Shown: piece by piece, positions 46,365-49,537 of the stretch
How the letters are laid out: every line of letters begins with the position of its first letter
Position numbering within the stretch: position 1 is the stretch's first letter
Origin: a virus
DNA: 49,537 bases
Strand: one strand, 5' to 3'
IMG/VR virus record: IMGVR_UViG_3300020156_000037
Location: 1 to 49,537 of that record
Notes under the pieces: generated by a model
What the model was told of the DNA's origin: nothing
What the model saw: only the letters and a program-made list of their open reading frames with translations
The model's database searches: none
Made by a program: the position numbers and the translations under genes

Positions 46365-46928
46365 TTAATTATCAACTAGCTGCAAATGTCTCCACAAACG
46401 TCCATTCAGAATGCCACATATCGTGACAATATTAACTTCATACAAACGGGCTAGTTCTGCTTTGGTGTGCATTTTCATCATGTACAGAGCTTTGATCGCT
46501 TTTACATCGGATTCTGATAACTTGCAACGTCCGTTGTTTTCTCCCTTCACTTTGTCATTGGGCTTCCTTAATCCGATTGCATAAGCGTGTTTGTTGTTAT
46601 AAGAGTGCGTACACCATTCCAAATTAGAAACATTGTTGTTTAACTTGTTTCCGTCGATGTGGTTTACTTCTAAAAGGTTATTTGGGTTCGGAATGAAATG
46701 CTTTGCAACCAGTCGGTGAATTTTATAGTTCTTTCTCTTTGAGTGGTGATAAATAACCACATAATAATATTGATTACCTGATATCCCGCAAAGAAGATTT
46801 TTCAAAATCAATCCAGTTCGTTCGTTACGGACTCTACCGAAATTTGAAATCGAGTATCTTTCGTTGGTTCCGGTTATTAGTTTCCATTGTTCTGTTACTC
46901 CGAACTCTTCCTTGATAATCTCTTTCAA
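46365..46928 (-). CDS. NUMOD4/HNH homing-type endonuclease
   Basis: 187 aa. NUMOD4-like start (EQWKLITGTNERYSISNFGR), HNH core (HRLVAKHFIPNPNNLLEVNH, then NVSNLEWCTHSYN), and a C-terminal helix-turn-helix (KAELARLYEVNIVTICGILN). TTG start after GAGGTG. This is the usual form of free-standing homing endonucleases in phage genomes. It lies between the Cro-linked gene and the early operon and may be an insertion. Confidence 0.88.
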   Translation of the reverse strand: MKEIIKEEFGVTEQWKLITGTNERYSISNFGRVRNERTGLILKNLLCGISGNQYYYVVIYHHSKRKNYKIHRLVAKHFIPNPNNLLEVNHIDGNKLNNNVSNLEWCTHSYNNKHAYAIGLRKPNDKVKGENNGRCKLSESDVKAIKALYMMKMHTKAELARLYEVNIVTICGILNGRLWRHLQLVDN

Positions 46929-47095
46929 TGTTTCACCTCACTATCTGCATTTGGCATCATCCCTAATTGCTTCATCCGGTCTAACAAGTAGTTTGCTAAC
47001 GGAGCGTGATTAGGCTGTTCTTCTGTTGGTCTCACTTCGCAGCTGATTATCTTCCCGGTTTTGCGGTCAATTTTGACAGAATGAACGTAAGGCAT
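46925..47095 (-). CDS. Small early phage protein with DRKTGK motif (56 aa)
   Basis: MPYVHSVKIDRKTGKIISCE, then NHAPLANYLLDRMKQLGMMP. It is a homologue of 731-868 in the left segment, in the same place after Cro. TAATG overlap with the Cro-like gene. Confidence 0.7.
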   Translation of the reverse strand: MPYVHSVKIDRKTGKIISCEVRPTEEQPNHAPLANYLLDRMKQLGMMPNADSEVKH

Positions 47096-47343
47096 TATTT
47101 AATCCTCCGTTTCCGTTTGTTGTCATTGAACGATGACACATTTGGCAAAAAAAATAACTTGTTTAACGACACATCCGGGAATGCTCGCATGAATCCATCA
47201 ATCAAAACTCTTCCTGCGCCTCGCTTTCCTTGAAAATAATTACTGATTGCTGTTGGAGAAACGCCAGCTATTCTGGCTAATCCCCGTATTGATAAATCCC
47301 TTTCTTCCATGAGTTGTTTTATGTACTCGACGTTCGGTTCCAT
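47095..47343 (-). CDS. Cro-like XRE-family regulator (main phage)
   Basis: 82 aa. Helix-turn-helix SIRGLARIAGVSPTAISNYF, then a short C-terminal part that ends in a basic NDNKRKRRIK tail. First gene of the leftward early operon, driven by the promoter at 47415-47443. Likely represses the repressor promoter. Confidence 0.8.
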   Translation of the reverse strand: MEPNVEYIKQLMEERDLSIRGLARIAGVSPTAISNYFQGKRGAGRVLIDGFMRAFPDVSLNKLFFLPNVSSFNDNKRKRRIK

Positions 47344-47368
47344 TCTTTCACCCCCAATCCGTTATGAG

Positions 47369-47445
47369 TGTTTGTCCTCGATGTAATTAGTATGTGTTTT
47401 TGTTCGATGACATAAGTATATCAATCGCGTCATCGTTTGTCAACA
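47369..47445. promoter_or_regulatory. Three operators of the main phage immunity region
   Basis: Motif TGTT-N6-CGATG at 47369-47383, 47395-47409 and on the minus strand at 47431-47445. The second and third extend to CGATGAC. The third overlaps the -35 of the leftward promoter. A further weak match (TGTC-N6-CGATG) lies inside the Cro-like gene at 47121-47135. These sites differ from those of the left segment. Confidence 0.65.
47415..47443 (-). promoter_or_regulatory. Leftward early promoter (main phage)
   Basis: On the minus strand: perfect TTGACA (47438-47443), 17-base spacer, TATACT (47415-47420). Overlapped by operator 3 and flanked by operator 2. This is the strongest promoter seen in the window and should drive the whole early operon. 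Confidence 0.85.
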
Positions 47446-47466
47446 TATTTTAACATAAAAAAGGTG

Positions 47467-47495
47467 TTTACATTTGATAACATTTGGGGTATATT
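47467..47495 (+). promoter_or_regulatory. Promoter for repressor and integrase (main phage)
   Basis: TTTACA (47467-47472), 17-base spacer, TATATT (47490-47495). Followed by GGGGG and the repressor start. Confidence 0.65.
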
Positions 47496-47525
47496 ATAAT
47501 CACAAATCCTTTGGGGGTAATGACT

Positions 47526-47924
47526 ATGAATGAAAACACCAGCATTTCAGAATATATAAAAGCCAAAAGAGAAGCACATGATTTATCACAAAGACAATTG
47601 GCAGAATTAAGTGGGGTCAGTAATACAGAAATATGGCAAATAGAATCCGGAAAGAGACAAAAGGTTCAGCCTGCTATCCTCCGCGCAATGGCTCCCCATA
47701 TCGGTTCAAGCTATGAAGAATTAATGAAAATTGCAGGTTATTTCCCAGAAGAATCTTCTTTTAACTTCTCGTTTACCGATGATGAAGAATTGCCGGAATA
47801 CGTCATTGAAGGTATTGGTTTTATGAGAGCTGCCTATCCCAATCTAAGCGAAAGCGAATATAAAACTATGCTTCAATTGGCGCAGAGTTACTACAATACA
47901 ATTATGGAGGCTAAGAAAAAATGA
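47526..47924 (+). CDS. CI-like XRE-family repressor (main phage)
   Basis: 132 aa. Helix-turn-helix LSQRQLAELSGVSNTEIWQI with the following ESGKRQK; the C-terminal part (SFTDDEELPEYVIEGIGFMR) is helical. No S24 peptidase domain is present. ATG 47526 is 8 bases after GGGGG; ATG 47520 is possible. Overlaps the integrase start (ATGA), like the left-segment pair. Confidence 0.82.
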   Translation: MNENTSISEYIKAKREAHDLSQRQLAELSGVSNTEIWQIESGKRQKVQPAILRAMAPHIGSSYEELMKIAGYFPEESSFNFSFTDDEELPEYVIEGIGFMRAAYPNLSESEYKTMLQLAQSYYNTIMEAKKK

Positions 47925-49510
47925 ACGCCATAGCCTATTATCGTTTTTCTTCTAGCAATCAACACGAGGAAAGCATAGAAGAACAACAAGAAGTAGTGCG
48001 TCAATACGCCGATAAAAACAATATAACGATAATCAAGGAGTATGTTGACCGGGCCGAAAGTGCAACAACCGATGACCGCCCAAACTTTAAATTAATGACC
48101 TCTGAAATCACATCTGGCGCATTTGCACCGGATTTTTTATTAGTCCACAAAACGAACAGGTTCGCTAGAAATAGTTATGACGCAGTAGTCTATAAACACG
48201 AATTAGGAAAACGAAATGTAAAGGTTATAGCGGTTACTCAACCGATTGGAGACGGGCCGGAAGGAATCATTTTAGAGAGGCTTTATGAGGCGTTAGATGA
48301 GTATTATAGTGCCAACCTTAGTATAGAAGTTAAGACCAAAATGAAGCAACATGCGAAGAAAGCAAAGCACCTGGGCGGTACTCCCCCGCTTGGATATGAC
48401 GTATTTTTCGACGGAGAATCAAGGAAATACAAAATCAATGAATCTGAAGCTCATATTGTCAAGACTATCTTTTCGATGTATACAGCCGGAAAAAGTTATG
48501 GGGCAATTATTAAGCATTTGAACGAAAACAATTATAAGACAAAAAAGGAAAGACCATTTCAGCAAACATCAATTTATGAAATTTTGCGAAATGAGAAATA
48601 CACCGGAACCTATGTCTATAATAAAACCGTTTCAAAAACCAATGGGAAAAGAAACAACCACGCCTTAAAAGATGATGACCAAATTGTCAAGATCCCCGAT
48701 GCTATCCCGGTTATTATCCCGAAAGAACAATTCGAACAAGCCAAACAAATTATGGACAAGCGCAAACTAGCACCGGCTGCTTCTAAAGCAAAGGAAGTAT
48801 ATTTACTTACTGGGTTAGTAACCTGCGGCAAATGCGGTGGAACTATGGTGGGTAATCGGGCTAGATGGGGACGTAATCAAGAGGTTTACGCCTTTTATGA
48901 GTGCAACACTAGAAAAAGGCTAAAAACTTGTGATATGAAAGCCATAAACAAAGATTTTCTTGAAACTAAAGTTCTGGATTATCTCGATGACAACCTTTTC
49001 AATGAGGAAAATATACCAAAACTCGTAACAATTTTAAATTTAGCGCATAAAGAGAAAAACAAAAACAATATTTTAGAACTGGAACACGCCAAATCCGAAT
49101 TAAAGAAAATCGAAGAAAAAATAGGAAATATGATAAAAGCAATCTCGGACGGTCTTTATAATCCATCTATGAAAAACGCTTTGAGCGAACTAGAAGAAGC
49201 AAAAAGCAACACCTTAAAGATTATCTCCATAAATTCAAATAAAAGCGAATTTGAACTAACCGAAAAGATGATCTGGAATTATGTTAAAAAAGATAAAGAA
49301 GGTCTCCGTTCTGGAGACCCCTTAGTCAAGAAAAGTATAATTTCGAGTTATGTTAGAAGTATCACTATATTTGATAACTACATTGCCATTGAATGCAGTT
49401 TGGATTTGACTGGTGGAGGCGGGGCGCATACTTTCAAATCCAAACTAGATTATCGCATTTTACGCAACCAAAGCCGACCTTCTGAATATAAGAAAACCCT
49501 TGTCATATGA
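47921..49510 (+). CDS. int: Large serine recombinase / phage integrase (main phage)
   Basis: 529 aa. Resolvase domain with YYRFSSSNQ (catalytic Ser10 or 11), ESATTDDRPNF, HKTNRFARNSYDA, GGTPPLGYDV (Recombinase domain), zinc ribbon CGKCGGTMVGN, and a coiled coil. Similar throughout to the integrase at 1607-3190, with an identical last 33 codons. A change of one codon from the usual LDR to TNR in HKTNRF is notable because the Arg/Asp segment is conserved in other members. It should catalyse phage integration. Confidence 0.92.
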   Translation: MNAIAYYRFSSSNQHEESIEEQQEVVRQYADKNNITIIKEYVDRAESATTDDRPNFKLMTSEITSGAFAPDFLLVHKTNRFARNSYDAVVYKHELGKRNVKVIAVTQPIGDGPEGIILERLYEALDEYYSANLSIEVKTKMKQHAKKAKHLGGTPPLGYDVFFDGESRKYKINESEAHIVKTIFSMYTAGKSYGAIIKHLNENNYKTKKERPFQQTSIYEILRNEKYTGTYVYNKTVSKTNGKRNNHALKDDDQIVKIPDAIPVIIPKEQFEQAKQIMDKRKLAPAASKAKEVYLLTGLVTCGKCGGTMVGNRARWGRNQEVYAFYECNTRKRLKTCDMKAINKDFLETKVLDYLDDNLFNEENIPKLVTILNLAHKEKNKNNILELEHAKSELKKIEEKIGNMIKAISDGLYNPSMKNALSELEEAKSNTLKIISINSNKSEFELTEKMIWNYVKKDKEGLRSGDPLVKKSIISSYVRSITIFDNYIAIECSLDLTGGGGAHTFKSKLDYRILRNQSRPSEYKKTLVI

Positions 49511-49537
49511 CAAGGGCCTTTTTATTTAAATCGTTTT
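49411..49537. repeat. 127-bp perfect direct repeat, copy 2 (integrase 3' end, candidate att region)
   Basis: Identical to 3091-3217, ending exactly at the last base of the window. Offset between copies is 46,320 bp. It is the candidate attR, or the closing overlap of a circular assembly path. Confidence 0.9.
49497..49524 (+). terminator. Terminator after the main phage integrase
   Basis: Second copy of the 20-base palindrome (49497-49516) followed by CCTTTTTA. Same sequence as at 3177-3204. Confidence 0.8.

Larger units (their letters stand above)
3091..49410. mobile_element. Complete phage/prophage unit of 46,320 bp
   Basis: Bounded on the left by the first copy of the 127-base direct repeat; the second copy starts at 49411. 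The unit has integration, immunity, replication, packaging, head, tail and lysis modules with no obvious missing module. If the ends are joined at the repeat, the integrase (plus strand) runs into the gene at 3183-3380 (minus strand), exactly as its counterpart does in the left segment. It may be an integrated prophage, or a circular or concatemeric genome opened during assembly; the sequence alone does not decide. Confidence 0.8.

Noticed and set aside
46365-46928. HNH gene as an intron-encoded endonuclease
   Set aside because: It lies between two intact genes with overlapping start/stop signals, and no split gene or intron core is visible nearby.
1-49537. Diversity-generating retroelement, retron, CRISPR or restriction system
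   Set aside because: No reverse transcriptase, Cas protein, restriction gene or variable repeat was found. The only methyltransferase lacks DNA methylase motifs such as DPPY or PCQ.

Overview
The window holds an AT-rich temperate phage genome with strong Shine-Dalgarno sites. The gene families (ArpU-type regulator, YopX, DUF1064, Gp157, DnaD/DnaB replication, large serine integrase) point to a Firmicutes host. Two sets of nested membrane/envelope genes that look like spanins, plus a phage lipoprotein, suggest a host with an outer membrane, that is a diderm Firmicute such as a Negativicute; the host assignment is inference. The virion looks podovirus-like: portal, SU10-type major capsid protein, adaptor, nozzle-like protein, large ejection-type proteins and two beta-helix spikes, with no tape measure, sheath or tube.

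Layout. Bases 1-3190 are the end of a different but related phage early region: a partial Gp157 gene, two small genes, a Cro-like regulator, three operators, a CI-like repressor and a serine integrase. From base 3091 a second phage begins. It ends with its own serine integrase, and its last 127 bases (49411-49537) are identical to 3091-3217. The repeat distance is 46,320 bp. The window therefore contains one full unit of this phage plus a 3,090-bp segment carrying a different immunity/integrase cassette that shares the same integrase 3' end.

Most genes of the main phage are on the minus strand, read from right to left. At 47.0-47.5 kb a divergent control region with three operators separates the leftward early promoter (Cro-like gene) from the rightward promoter for repressor and integrase. 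Between 47 and 33 kb lies the early region: HNH endonuclease, AbrB-like regulator, envelope lipoprotein pair, a second nested spanin-like pair, Gp157, a Rad52-like annealing protein, many small Cys-rich proteins, a DnaD-like initiator with tandem 12-bp iterons (probable origin), DnaB helicase, YopX, DUF1064, HNH nuclease and an ArpU-like late regulator. From 32.3 to 20.4 kb come small terminase, a RepL-like protein, an ERCC4 nuclease, a metallopeptidase, large terminase, portal, scaffold, capsid and connector genes. From 20 to 8.7 kb come ejection proteins, two beta-helix spikes and a polysaccharide deacetylase, with one rightward methyltransferase cargo gene. From 8.6 to 6.7 kb is the lysis cassette: holin, amidase, nested spanin pair and a YiiX-like papain-fold enzyme.

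The left end (3.2-6.7 kb) carries two short operons, each with a good promoter, a ribbon-helix-helix protein and its own terminator. One encodes a plasmid-style replication initiator. Several small genes absent from simple long-ORF lists were found by reading translation starts and ATGA couplings. No tRNA, rRNA, insertion sequence or CRISPR array was seen.
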